NCBI GenBank assembly: GCA_030039525.1
Contig: JASHVI010000095.1
Span: forward strand, 1 to 6,941
DNA: 6,941 nucleotides
From: Thermoplasmata archaeon
GTDB lineage: Archaea > Thermoplasmatota > Thermoplasmata > Lutacidiplasmatales > UBA184
Direction of reading: 5' to 3'
Position numbers and translations under genes: made by a program. Positions 1 to 6,177 of the stretch are shown here, piece after piece (within the stretch, counting starts at the first letter, position 1; each line of letters opens with the position of its first letter). The notes under the pieces are model-generated. The model saw only the letters and a program-made list of their open reading frames with translations, was not told where the DNA came from and did not search any database.

Positions 1-2
1 GC

Positions 3-6
3 CTAG
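3..6. repeat. CTAG target-site duplication, left copy
   Basis: CTAG abuts the left IS end and is repeated at 1560-1563 abutting the right end. This fits a 4-bp duplication of a palindromic target. The alternative is that CTAG belongs to the inverted repeat, but the bases beyond it (GC on the left, AA on the right) then show no duplication. Confidence 0.5.
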
Positions 7-22
7 GAGCTTGTCCCCGTAC
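7..22. repeat. Left terminal inverted repeat of the IS
   Basis: GAGCTTGTCCCCGTAC, matching the reverse complement of 1544-1559 at 12 of 16 positions, including the outer GAG, the central TTGTC and the inner TAC. It is preceded directly by CTAG. Confidence 0.75.
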
Positions 23-93
23 TCGATGAGCCTTGACGTGAGCCCCTCACTTTGTTGAATCGCTCCCGGAATCGGTGACCGTTCCCTATCCGG

Positions 94-1473
94 TCATCCG
101 ATCCGAGCTCGGTGGATCTTTCGTAGGTTGTGGGCCAGGCACCCGAGGAACCATTCGCCCCGAACCTTTCGGTGCCCTCGAAGGAGGAACTGGCGGAACC
201 GCTGCGCCTCCTTCATCTGCCCGAATACGGGCTCCACGATCGCCTTCCTCCGCCGGTAGTGGAGCCGCCCTCTCCGGCGGCGGATCCCCCGACGGCGCAT
301 CTGGGTAAACGTCTCGTCGTTCGGCGGCCGTCCTCGCTTGCAGCCCTCCCGCTCCTCCTTCTTCCCTCGGCCCGGAGGGCAGAACACCTCGGTCCCTCGC
401 CTCTCCACCGCGCGGATCCCGTCCTCGCTGAAGTAGCCGGCATCGGCCAGGAGCTTCTCCGGCCGTCGCCCAAGTTGGGCTTCGATCCGATCGAACATTG
501 GCACCAAGTGTCCCTGGTCCGGGGCCGTCGCCATCACTTCGGCGGCGACGATGATCTGGTGCGCCTCGTCCACCGCGGCCTGGGCGTTGTAGGCCTGAAC
601 GAACGCCCCCTTGTTCGCCCCGTCCGGCATGATCCTCGACTCCGGGTCGGTGAAGTTCCTCTGCTTCTTCGCATCCACGACGGGCGGCGGTGAGGACTCT
701 CCCTCGTCGTTGGGCGCCCCTCTCTCCTCCGGGGTGGGGCTCTCGGCGGAGGCGGCCGCCACCGCCTCGGCTTGAGCCCGGGCCTCCTCCTCCAGCGCCC
801 GCTTCGCCTCGCGGATCTTCGCGAGACGGTCCCGGTGGAACTTCAGCTCCTCCGGGAGGTCCTTCGGGCGGCGCCCGTGCCCGTACTCGGCATCCTCCTC
901 GAGGTCGAGCTTCCGGGCCTCTTCGAAGAGCTTCCGGACCTTCGCCCGGAGCTCCTTCTCCTTGACGAGCATCCGCCCGTAGCTCATCGCCTTGTGTTTC
1001 GAGGCGTGCGCCCGGACCTTCGTCCCGTCGAGGGCCACCCGGCCCAGCTTGACGAGCCCGAGCCGCTCGGCGATCTTCAGCCCCTGGATGAACAGTCCCT
1101 CGAGGACATCGAGGTTCTTCTCCCGGAACCTCGCGATGGTGTTGTGGTCCGGGTGCTGGTTCGCCGCGAGGTATCGGAAGGCCACGTCCTCGTAGGTGGC
1201 GCGCTCGATCTTCCTCGAGGAGCGCACCCCGACGGCGTATCCGTAGACGATGAGCTTCGTGAGCATCTTGGGGTGGAGGGCCGGGTGGCCGCCCTCGGCG
1301 TTGCGGTAGCGATCGATGAGCGGAGAAAGGTCGAGGGACTCCTCGACGACCTCGGAGATGAAGCGGGCGAGGTGCTCCTCGGGGAGCCACTCATTGAGGT
1401 TCGGCGGTAGCAGCAGGCGCTGATCGGTGTCGTACGGCGAGAAGACCGGCGCACGCTCCTCGGTGGGAGGCAT
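94..1473 (-). CDS. IS1182-family DDE transposase
   Basis: A 459-aa transposase that would cut and join the ends of the surrounding element. The N-terminal part (about 15-115) has the helical DUF772/InsH-type look, including the HPALHPKMLTKLIVYGYA stretch (63-80) and NQHPDHNTIARFR (105-117). The RNase H-like catalytic core shows D149 (VALDGTKV), D344 (LLADAGYFSEDG) and E414 (KAIVEPVFGQMKE) as the likely DDE triad. Residues 165-265 are an alpha-helical, charged then low-complexity insertion, followed by the family-typical NFTDPESRIMP (273-283) and YNAQAAVD (295-302). A basic segment (393-409) precedes the catalytic Glu. Length and motif order are normal for IS1182 transposases and there is no frameshift or internal stop. 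The ATG at 1473 is chosen because it gives the full N-terminal domain and lies 24-33 nt downstream of a TATA-like element; no strong ribosome-binding site is visible. Confidence 0.95.
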   Translation of the reverse strand: MPPTEERAPVFSPYDTDQRLLLPPNLNEWLPEEHLARFISEVVEESLDLSPLIDRYRNAEGGHPALHPKMLTKLIVYGYAVGVRSSRKIERATYEDVAFRYLAANQHPDHNTIARFREKNLDVLEGLFIQGLKIAERLGLVKLGRVALDGTKVRAHASKHKAMSYGRMLVKEKELRAKVRKLFEEARKLDLEEDAEYGHGRRPKDLPEELKFHRDRLAKIREAKRALEEEARAQAEAVAAASAESPTPEERGAPNDEGESSPPPVVDAKKQRNFTDPESRIMPDGANKGAFVQAYNAQAAVDEAHQIIVAAEVMATAPDQGHLVPMFDRIEAQLGRRPEKLLADAGYFSEDGIRAVERRGTEVFCPPGRGKKEEREGCKRGRPPNDETFTQMRRRGIRRRRGRLHYRRRKAIVEPVFGQMKEAQRFRQFLLRGHRKVRGEWFLGCLAHNLRKIHRARIG

Positions 1474-1496
1474 GCACCGGGGGAATGGGTCCCCGG

Positions 1497-1506
1497 ATTT
1501 ACATAC
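1497..1506 (-). promoter_or_regulatory. TATA-like element of the transposase gene
   Basis: On the minus strand this reads GTATGTAAAT, an A/T-rich decamer isolated in GC-rich DNA, 24-33 nt upstream of the transposase ATG and inside the IS right end. This is the spacing expected of an archaeal TATA box driving a nearly leaderless transcript. A bacterial -10-like reading is also possible. Confidence 0.4.
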
Positions 1507-1543
1507 GTCGGTCCACGAGGAGGCAGAACGTCAGTCAGGGAAT

Positions 1544-1559
1544 GTAGAGAGACAAACTC
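1544..1559. repeat. Right terminal inverted repeat of the IS
   Basis: Its reverse complement reads GAGTTTGTCTCTCTAC, the partner of the left end at 7-22. It is followed directly by CTAG. This is the end upstream of the transposase gene, so the transposase promoter lies between it and the start codon. Confidence 0.75.
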
Positions 1560-1563
1560 CTAG
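1560..1563. repeat. CTAG target-site duplication, right copy
   Basis: Second copy of the CTAG that flanks the IS (see 3-6). It marks the junction with host DNA on the right. Confidence 0.5.
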
Positions 1564-1913
1564 AACTCCGACACTCCGTCGAACTCGTAGTCGCGCGACG
1601 ATTCCAACTCGGGCGCGACCGGCTGCACTCTCGAGCCACATGCATTGTGGCCACGACAAGAGCATTACCCCAACCGCGCGGCAACAGACCTTCGGCGGGA
1701 CCAGATACCTTCCGGGGTGCAGTACTCCTTACACGCAGATCTTCCTTGAGTGATAGGGGCCACGGTGGTTGAGCTAGTAGCCGGCGCGCTAGCCCTCCAG
1801 GGGAGGGCCAACGGAGCGACAAGGCCCCCGGGCGTTGGGCGAAGGAACCTTCCTCAGCGTGCGGTTCTGTCGCCTTTCGCCATCCGAAAGAGCTCGGAGG
1901 GGATGGTTCGAGC
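1564..1913. other. Gene-free interval with several short hairpins
   Basis: No open frame here looks protein-like, and I found no tRNA or rRNA signature. It does hold several exact inverted repeats: the palindrome GTCGCGCGAC (1590-1599); a 6-bp stem with 5-nt loop at 1635-1651 (GCCACA/TGTGGC); a 7-bp stem with 3-nt loop at 1792-1808 (GCCCTCC/GGAGGGC); GAAGG/CCTTC at 1841-1852; and CTTTCG/CGAAAG at 1874-1890. It could be leader or regulatory sequence of the gene at 1914, a structured RNA, or decayed DNA next to the IS insertion. I cannot decide between these. Confidence 0.45.
1874..1902 (+). promoter_or_regulatory. Hairpin plus Shine-Dalgarno-like leader of the 94-aa gene
   Basis: A perfect 6-bp stem (1874-1879 with 1885-1890, 5-nt loop) is followed by GGAGGGG starting at 1896, 11-13 nt before the ATG at 1914. 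The spacing is a little long but this is the clearest ribosome-binding-like sequence in the window. No TATA-like element lies at the usual distance, so transcription may start well upstream. Confidence 0.3.
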
Positions 1914-2198
1914 ATGCCCTTGTTCGTGGCAGAACACACGCACCCAGCTGAGCGCTGTCCCGCCCGCAATCCCCAGATGGCGCAGGGCCTTCTCGCGCTG
2001 ATTCACGGCGCCGGGTCCGCGGGGATCAATGTTCACGGCGACGCCGTCGCGAACCAGCAGCACCACCTGTACATCATCGCGGACGCGCCGAGCGAAGAGG
2101 CCGTGCGAAAGTACTTCGCGCCGTTCGGACAGATGGGTTCGTTGTCGGTTTCGCCGGCCTCTCACTGCGAAGAGGTTGTCGCCCGCGGCGCCTGTTAG
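1914..2198 (+). CDS. Small conserved hypothetical protein, ferredoxin-like fold
   Basis: A 94-aa soluble protein without signal peptide or membrane segment. Its pattern predicts beta-alpha-beta-beta-alpha-beta: strand 3-8 (LFVAEH), helix 20-31, strands 38-45 and 51-57 (HLYIIAD), helix 60-70 (SEEAVRKYFAPF) and strand 76-81. That is the layout of small dimeric alpha/beta-barrel proteins. From memory the sequence resembles a family of short conserved proteins of about 90-100 aa starting MP.F...H.H and ending with a cysteine-containing tail; I cannot name the domain with certainty. Possible functional residues are H8, H10, C15, H41, C85 and the terminal C94, which could bind a metal or a small ligand (inference). 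The gene stands alone on the plus strand, converging with the SRPBCC gene. The amphipathic, strand-helix-like sequence argues that it is a real gene. Confidence 0.78.
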   Translation: MPLFVAEHTHPAERCPARNPQMAQGLLALIHGAGSAGINVHGDAVANQQHHLYIIADAPSEEAVRKYFAPFGQMGSLSVSPASHCEEVVARGAC

Positions 2199-2217
2199 AC
2201 CGCCGCGCTCGGCCGGC

Positions 2218-2240
2218 CTCTGGCGGGCCGATCCCCAGAG
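2218..2240. other. Stem-loop in convergent intergenic gap
   Basis: CTCTGG (2218-2223) pairs with CCAGAG (2235-2240), possibly extended by two G-C pairs across a one-base bulge. It starts 20 nt after the stop of the 94-aa gene and lies between two convergent genes, so it may take part in 3'-end formation or RNA stability. No T-run follows, so it is not a standard intrinsic terminator. Confidence 0.25.
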
Positions 2241-2314
2241 AACGCAACGTCTCCGATTCGCGGCTATACCGGGACCCGCGAGACGAGCCCAGCTCCGAAC
2301 GGGGGAGCCGGGGC

Positions 2315-2794
2315 TCACGCCTTCGCGGAGCGCCCCGCCGCGTACTGTTCTTCCAGGGCGGATACCAGTCCACCCCAGTAGCCACTGGACCTTCGGACCC
2401 AGTCGGCCTTGGCGGGAAACGTCGGAACCATCCAACGTTCGACGAGGTGGATCGAGAGGCGAGTCTTCCTCGGCCCCAGGCGAGTGAGCTTGTAGTCCAC
2501 CGAGTTCAGGTCGCTTTCGTCGATCTGATCGAGGTGCCATCGGTCGGGTGGTCGGAGACGGATCATCTCGACCGTGGCCGAGAGGGGCCCATCGCTGCGA
2601 CGGAGGTAGCGCACTCGAACGAGCCGGTCCGGCGACAACCGGATAATGCGAAAGCGAGGCCGGGACTTGGAGTACCTGCCGTCGTCCGGTCGGTAGTCGG
2701 TGCACCAGTCGTACACATAGCCAAGGGGTGCCGCGATAACCTTGGTGATCCGGGCGACGTGCGTGGCGTAGATCCGCCGACTGCTTTCCGGCAT
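2315..2794 (-). CDS. SRPBCC (START/Bet v 1-like) family protein
   Basis: A 159-aa cytosolic protein of the SRPBCC superfamily, whose members form a helix-grip cavity for hydrophobic ligands or cofactors. The N-terminal strand followed by AAPLGYVYDWCTDYRPDD (21-38) matches the usual start of these proteins, where the strand leads into the first helices. Several antiparallel strands follow (45-62, 70-80, 85-92, 98-105), then KTRLSIHLVERWMVP (110-124). The long C-terminal helix is WVRRSSGYWGGLVSALEEQY (about 132-151). Length is typical. No catalytic residue can be assigned and the ligand is unknown. The ATG at 2794 leaves the first strand intact. A TATA-like stretch lies 30-39 nt upstream and no good Shine-Dalgarno is present. 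The gene is divergent from the secreted protein at 3090 and convergent with the 94-aa gene. Confidence 0.85.
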   Translation of the reverse strand: MPESSRRIYATHVARITKVIAAPLGYVYDWCTDYRPDDGRYSKSRPRFRIIRLSPDRLVRVRYLRRSDGPLSATVEMIRLRPPDRWHLDQIDESDLNSVDYKLTRLGPRKTRLSIHLVERWMVPTFPAKADWVRRSSGYWGGLVSALEEQYAAGRSAKA

Positions 2795-2823
2795 CGGGCG
2801 ATGGAGGGCATCCCACCCACCGG

Positions 2824-2833
2824 ATTAGGCTAT
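2824..2833 (-). promoter_or_regulatory. TATA-like element of the SRPBCC gene
   Basis: On the minus strand this reads ATAGCCTAAT, the most A/T-rich stretch in the 295-bp divergent gap (2795-3089), 30-39 nt upstream of the ATG at 2794. It is degenerate for a TATA box. The rest of the divergent gap shows no further gene; the open frame crossing it on the plus strand is Arg/Gly/Pro-rich and not protein-like. Confidence 0.28.
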
Positions 2834-3051
2834 CGGAAACCCGAGGGGGCGAGACCGGCGGACACCGGTGCGGAAGCGGCCCAGGGGGGGTCGTCGCGCG
2901 CTCCGACCGGGGTTGGCGGGGAGATCCGATGGAGGAGTCGTCCGGTCATCGCCATACCGGCGCACTCTAACGACGGGTCGCCCGGGCCCGGTCCTGCCCC
3001 CTGCCCGACCTTGGGGAGGCTCTCGGCCGCTCGGTCGTCCCCGGGAAGCCC

Positions 3052-3057
3052 TATGTA
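3052..3057 (+). promoter_or_regulatory. TATA-like element of the secreted protein gene
   Basis: TATGTA sits 33-38 nt upstream of the ATG at 3090 in otherwise GC-rich DNA. A weak GAGGA (3072-3076) lies 13 nt before the start. The position agrees with a short-leader archaeal transcript. Confidence 0.3.
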
Positions 3058-3089
3058 GCGCGGGGCCACGCGAGGACTTCCTGCGCCCC

Positions 3090-3968
3090 ATGAGCGAAAA
3101 GATGTCGCGGCTTCAGCGCCGGAGGCACCCGTCGACCGCATTCGGAACCCTAGCCCTCGTCATCGTGCTCGCCCTCATCACGACCCCGTCGGTCGGAGCA
3201 TCTACCCCGTCCAGCTCGGTCGGGATGCACACCGCGCCGTACTCCCGCGCCTACACCTCGTGGTACAATTCGACGTCCGCGAGCACTTGCGCCTCGGCTC
3301 GGGCCGTTAGTCGGTACACGTTCATCCCGAGGACGGGGACCGCGAACTTCGGCCTCGTGGTGTCCGCGGGCAACTGCAAGAAGCTGCCCGCCCAGGCGCC
3401 AATCGGAGTCCAAGTCTACCACGAGCTCTACATCGATATCCCGCTCAGGCTCCACGGCGTCCACCACACGTTCGGCCTCAACTTCACCGCGCGGTCGACC
3501 GCGAGCTCGTCGGTCAACACCACGGCGGGATGCCCGACCGCCCGAATACCCCGGAGGGGGATCGATTACCAGAACTGCTACGTGAACGCCGGCGCCTCGT
3601 ACTTCATTCAGGTCCGACTGTACAGCGCCGCCGGAGCCTACGTGGGATACGGTGGCACCAAGACGCCTCTGACGATCGAAAACTACTCGAGCGAAGGATC
3701 GAGTTGCAGCGCGAACCGGACGTGCACGTTCACGAACTACACCTACACGAGCATCGCGAACTACACGGGCACTCAGTCGTTCGGGTTCAACTTCACCCCC
3801 TCCGCGGGTGGGTTCGCCGGGCAGGGCAGCCACTACGAGCTTTGGATCGAGATCAGCACCGAGGCGTACGCCTACGTCTCCGACGGTCCCATCGGACCGC
3901 CCCCCGGCATCACGGCGTCGGCACGGTTCTACTCGAGCGTCCGGCTGAACTGGTTCTCGGTCACGTAA
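3090..3968 (+). CDS. Secreted sequon-rich surface protein with internal beta repeats
   Basis: A 292-aa exported protein of unknown function. A basic N-terminus (R7, R10-R12) leads into a hydrophobic stretch (17-32) and a plausible cleavage point after VGA (35-37); if uncut it would be an N-terminal anchor. The mature part is rich in Ser, Thr, Tyr and Gly, with eight N-X-S/T sequons (N60, N131, N143, N198, N209, N216, N224, N234; the last is followed by Pro) and six cysteines (67, 96, 148, 163, 206, 212) that could form three disulfides. Three related strand pairs recur: TANFGLVVSAG with YHELYIDI (84-117), HTFGLNFTA with YFIQVRLYSAAG (127-182), and QSFGFNFTPSAG with HYELWIEIS (229-256), suggesting a beta-sandwich. 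The frame stays open upstream to 2868, but that extension is unlike protein and hides the signal sequence, so M at 3090 is preferred; ATG at 3102 (288 aa) is the alternative. The profile fits an archaeal surface glycoprotein. No homologue recognised. Confidence 0.82.
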   Translation: MSEKMSRLQRRRHPSTAFGTLALVIVLALITTPSVGASTPSSSVGMHTAPYSRAYTSWYNSTSASTCASARAVSRYTFIPRTGTANFGLVVSAGNCKKLPAQAPIGVQVYHELYIDIPLRLHGVHHTFGLNFTARSTASSSVNTTAGCPTARIPRRGIDYQNCYVNAGASYFIQVRLYSAAGAYVGYGGTKTPLTIENYSSEGSSCSANRTCTFTNYTYTSIANYTGTQSFGFNFTPSAGGFAGQGSHYELWIEISTEAYAYVSDGPIGPPPGITASARFYSSVRLNWFSVT

Positions 3969-4156
3969 CTCGCTGCCTTGGCGGCGGGGCGGACCCTACC
4001 AATCCGTTCCGAGACTCGAGGGCTCATGTCTCCGCGGGCAGGACCGCAGAGGCGCTCCCGGGTACCGGGTCGGCCGCAAGTCGCCAGTCGTCCGGCCGGC
4101 TCTGGGAGGCACTGCCCGACGAGGGATGATGCGCTGGGGCCTGCCGGGCGGCGGCC
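3969..4156. other. Convergent intergenic gap with two stem-loops
   Basis: This 188-bp gap lies between the stops of two convergent genes and shows no credible gene. It contains CCCGG/CCGGG with a 3-nt loop (4057-4069), and CGGCCG at 4071-4076 repeated at 4093-4098, which could pair across a 16-nt loop. These may help 3'-end formation. No T-tract is present. Confidence 0.3.
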
Positions 4157-4612
4157 CTAGCTGCTGAGAGGGGTCCCGCCAGACGGGCGCGGAATCGTTT
4201 GCGGTAGCGCCGATCGGGCGGCGGCGTACTGCTTCGGGGCCAGCACGTAGAATGCGCCGGAGGGCAGGACGGCCAGGCCGTAGCCCGGCGACGCCGCATC
4301 GCGGAGCGTCAACCGGTCCGCCGGGATTGGGACGCTCGAGCCGAACAGCCGGCGAACCTCGAGTCCGGAGCCGGAGACGCGGACCGCCGTCGGCCGCAGA
4401 AAGTTCACGAGGAGCAGATCGGCCCATGCGCCCGCCGCATACAGGGCGACCAGTAGCCCGAGCGCGTCCTCGCCGCCGAACAACGGTACGAAGACCCGCC
4501 AGCAGACCACAGCGATGGTGATGTCGATCACGACGGCGCCGACAACCAGTATCCGGAGGACCGGCTGAAGGCCCTCGGTCCGAATCCATTCTTCGTCGCC
4601 GATGCCCGACAT
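4157..4612 (-). CDS. Two-TM membrane protein with PH-like domain
   Basis: A 151-aa hypothetical membrane protein. After a short hydrophilic N-terminus there are two hydrophobic helices, about 19-44 and 47-71, joined by a very short GGED turn. Residues 74-128 form successive strands (TAVRVSGSGLEVRRLFG, SVPIPADRLTLRDA, YGLAVLPSGAFYVLA), the layout of small bacterial/archaeal PH-like domains that follow a TM hairpin. In those families an exposed helix usually closes the barrel; here KQYAAARSALPQ (127-138) could be it. The Pro/Gly/Ser tail is probably disordered. Function is unknown; a membrane-surface or protein-binding role is only suggested by the fold. It lies 101 nt downstream of the GltD-like gene on the same strand and may be read from that transcript, although a stem-loop separates them. 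The ATG at 4612 has no clear Shine-Dalgarno. Confidence 0.75.
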   Translation of the reverse strand: MSGIGDEEWIRTEGLQPVLRILVVGAVVIDITIAVVCWRVFVPLFGGEDALGLLVALYAAGAWADLLLVNFLRPTAVRVSGSGLEVRRLFGSSVPIPADRLTLRDAASPGYGLAVLPSGAFYVLAPKQYAAARSALPQTIPRPSGGTPLSS

Positions 4613-4668
4613 TCGTGCTCGGGGTCAGCCAGCTCCGCTCAAAGAGAGGACGCATCCCTCTCCGTAGC

Positions 4669-4701
4669 GCCCCGACCCGGAGCTCTTCCCGGACCCGGGG
4701 C
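4669..4701 (-). other. Stem-loop after the GltD-like gene
   Basis: GCCCCG (4669-4674) pairs with CGGGGC (4696-4701). Inside, CCGG (4677-4680) can pair with CCGG (4689-4692) around an 8-nt loop. It begins 12 nt after the stop codon of the GltD-like gene. It may attenuate or process the transcript before the membrane-protein gene. With no U-tract it is not a classical terminator. Confidence 0.3.
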
Positions 4702-4713
4702 GGCCGAACTCGA

Positions 4714-6144
4714 CTAGACCGTCCAAACCGGTGACGCGTAGCCTGGCGGCAGCCTCGGAGGGGCAACCGGACCACCGAAGGGGTCGGGTCTCGGGGTCGG
4801 CGCCTCGCCGACCTTCTTTCGGAGGTACGCGTCGATCCCCTCGGCGGCCGTGGTGCCCGCGGCCATTGCGTGGACGACGGAGCGGCCGCCGCTCGCGAAG
4901 ATCCCTTCGATGTTGGTCGCCCCGTCCGGGCCGGTGCCTTCCGGCCAGCCCTTGATGGCGATCCTAAGACCCATCTCCTTCGGGATGCCCTCGAGGTCGG
5001 CCTTCTGGCCGACCGCGATGATGACCGTGTCGCACTCGATGGTCTCGAAGGCTCCCGGGATGGTCTCGACGGCCCGGCGCCCCGAGGCATCCTCCGGCCG
5101 GAGCTCCATCTTCTGGAACTCGAAGCCTTCGACATGGTCCGTGCCGAGGATCCGGACCGGGGAGACGAGCCAACGGAACTCGATGCCTTCGGGATCCGCC
5201 TCGCGAAGTTCCTCCTCGCCGGCCGGGGCCTCCTCCCGGGTCCTCCGGTAGGCCATGATGACCTTCCCCCCCTTGGCGAGACGGGCGGCCGTTCGGACGG
5301 AATCGATGGCGACGTCCCCGCCGCCGATCACGATGATGCGGCGGCCCAGCGGGTGGAACTTCTCGACGTGCGCATCGAGGAGGAAGTTGAGGGCCTTGAT
5401 GACCCCGGGCAGCTTCTCACCGGGGAGGTTCGGCGAGCCCGCCCTCGACGCGCCGAGCGCCAGATAGACCGCGTCGTATCCCTCCTTCAGTAGGTCCTCC
5501 GGGGAGAAGTCGACCCCGGCCTTCCGGTGCATCTCCCAGGTCACGTCGAGCTTGTTGAACCGGCGGAGGTCCTCCTCGAGCTCGTCGCCCGGCATCCGGT
5601 AGCGCGGGATCGCGATCGCCTGGCCCCCCGCGATCGCCTCCTTCTCGAAGACGGTGACGGAGTATCCCCGGAGCCCGAGCTCCCAGGCCGCCATGAGGCC
5701 GGCCGGACCCGCGCCGATGATCGCCACCCGCTGATGCTTCGGCGGCAGGGGCACGTACTCGATGAGCGAGTCCCCGATCTCGAGGGCCGCTCGCTTCAGG
5801 TGGCGGATCGCGATCGGCGAGCCCCGGTGGGCCATGATACAGGCGTCCTCGCAGAAGTGGTAGCAGACCTTGCAGAGGGTCGTCGCCAGCGGATTGCCCT
5901 CGAGAGTCAGCTTCGCGGCGTCGTCGAAGCGGTCCGCTGCGATGAGGCCGATGTAGCCGCGGCAGTCCTGCGCGATCGGGCAGGCCTCGACGCAGAACGG
6001 GAGCGCGCATTGAAGGCACCGGGCCGCCTCCGCGATCGCGACGGCCTTCGGATACGAGTGGAGCACCTCGTCGAATCCGTCGACCCGGAGCGCCGCAGGC
6101 TCCTCCGGTACCTCGACCCGGCGGTACCGAACGTCCTCCGACAT
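4714..6144 (-). CDS. GltD-family NAD(P)H/FAD/Fe-S oxidoreductase (glutamate synthase small-subunit-like)
   Basis: A 476-aa flavoprotein expected to move electrons between NAD(P)H, FAD and Fe-S clusters. The N-terminal Fer4_20-type domain (about 20-130) carries cysteines C43, C46, C51, C55 (CLQC....CVEACP) and C91, C94, C98, C102 (CKVCYHFCEDAC), then SPIAIRHLKRAA (109-120). The FAD-binding fold begins VAIIGAGPAG (140-149) with E167 ending the second strand. The NAD(P) site is IIVIGGGDVAID (270-281), with YRRTREEAPAG (299-309) suggesting NADPH. The second FAD motif reads GIFASGG (414-420), where relatives usually have GxFAGGD. A Pro-rich tail (448-476) is unusual. Family members include GltD, the stand-alone archaeal homotetrameric glutamate synthase, NfnB of the bifurcating transhydrogenase, and PreT; length fits the single-chain forms. 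No GltB, NfnA or dihydropyrimidine dehydrogenase gene is adjacent here, so the acceptor is unknown. The ATG at 6144 has a TATA-like element 34-39 nt upstream. Confidence 0.93.
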   Translation of the reverse strand: MSEDVRYRRVEVPEEPAALRVDGFDEVLHSYPKAVAIAEAARCLQCALPFCVEACPIAQDCRGYIGLIAADRFDDAAKLTLEGNPLATTLCKVCYHFCEDACIMAHRGSPIAIRHLKRAALEIGDSLIEYVPLPPKHQRVAIIGAGPAGLMAAWELGLRGYSVTVFEKEAIAGGQAIAIPRYRMPGDELEEDLRRFNKLDVTWEMHRKAGVDFSPEDLLKEGYDAVYLALGASRAGSPNLPGEKLPGVIKALNFLLDAHVEKFHPLGRRIIVIGGGDVAIDSVRTAARLAKGGKVIMAYRRTREEAPAGEEELREADPEGIEFRWLVSPVRILGTDHVEGFEFQKMELRPEDASGRRAVETIPGAFETIECDTVIIAVGQKADLEGIPKEMGLRIAIKGWPEGTGPDGATNIEGIFASGGRSVVHAMAAGTTAAEGIDAYLRKKVGEAPTPRPDPFGGPVAPPRLPPGYASPVWTV

Positions 6145-6177
6145 TCGAGTTCCGGAGGGTCCAGCCTGCGTTCGAGG

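Larger units (their letters stand above)
7..1559 (-). mobile_element. IS1182-type insertion sequence, apparently complete
   Basis: A single transposase gene (94-1473, minus) is enclosed by imperfect terminal inverted repeats at 7-22 and 1544-1559 (12 of 16 positions match). Both are immediately flanked by CTAG (3-6 and 1560-1563), which I read as a 4-bp target duplication. Because CTAG is palindromic it could instead belong to 20-bp ends. A second subterminal motif, TGACGT, lies at nearly the same distance from each end (34-39 on the left; the inverted copy about 1528-1533 on the right), as expected for transposase-binding ends. The element is about 1.55 kb, carries no passenger gene, and its reading frame is intact, so it may be recent or active. 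Only two bases of left flank are in the window, so the insertion site cannot be checked further. Confidence 0.82.

Noticed and set aside
86..1390. Long minus-strand open frame overlapping the transposase
   Set aside because: Arg/Gly/Pro-rich shadow of the transposase in another frame, caused by high GC; no domain pattern.
1590..1610. Possible tRNA T-arm around GATTCCAACTC
   Set aside because: The loop does not match GTTCRANNC on either strand, and no acceptor or anticodon stems can be built around it.
1834..1867. GTGCGGTTCTG-like end resembling a group II intron domain V
   Set aside because: The required pairing 5' arm (GAGCC-GTxxGC type) is absent in the preceding 34 bases and no reverse transcriptase is nearby.
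1535..1969. 144-aa minus-strand open frame in the hairpin-rich gap
   Set aside because: It runs into the IS right end and over the start of the 94-aa gene. No strand/helix pattern or recognisable motif is visible, so it is more likely a chance open frame.
1854..2816. 320-aa minus-strand open frame across the small gene and the SRPBCC gene
   Set aside because: It overlaps two genes with clear protein character, and its own composition is shadow-like.
2868..3089. N-terminal extension of the secreted protein (74 residues)
   Set aside because: The extension is Arg/Pro/Gly-rich, would bury the signal sequence, and contains the TATA-like element; the start at 3090 is better.
4669..4701. Intrinsic terminator after the GltD-like gene
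   Set aside because: The stem is imperfect and no T-run follows on the minus strand, so it is kept only as a stem-loop.
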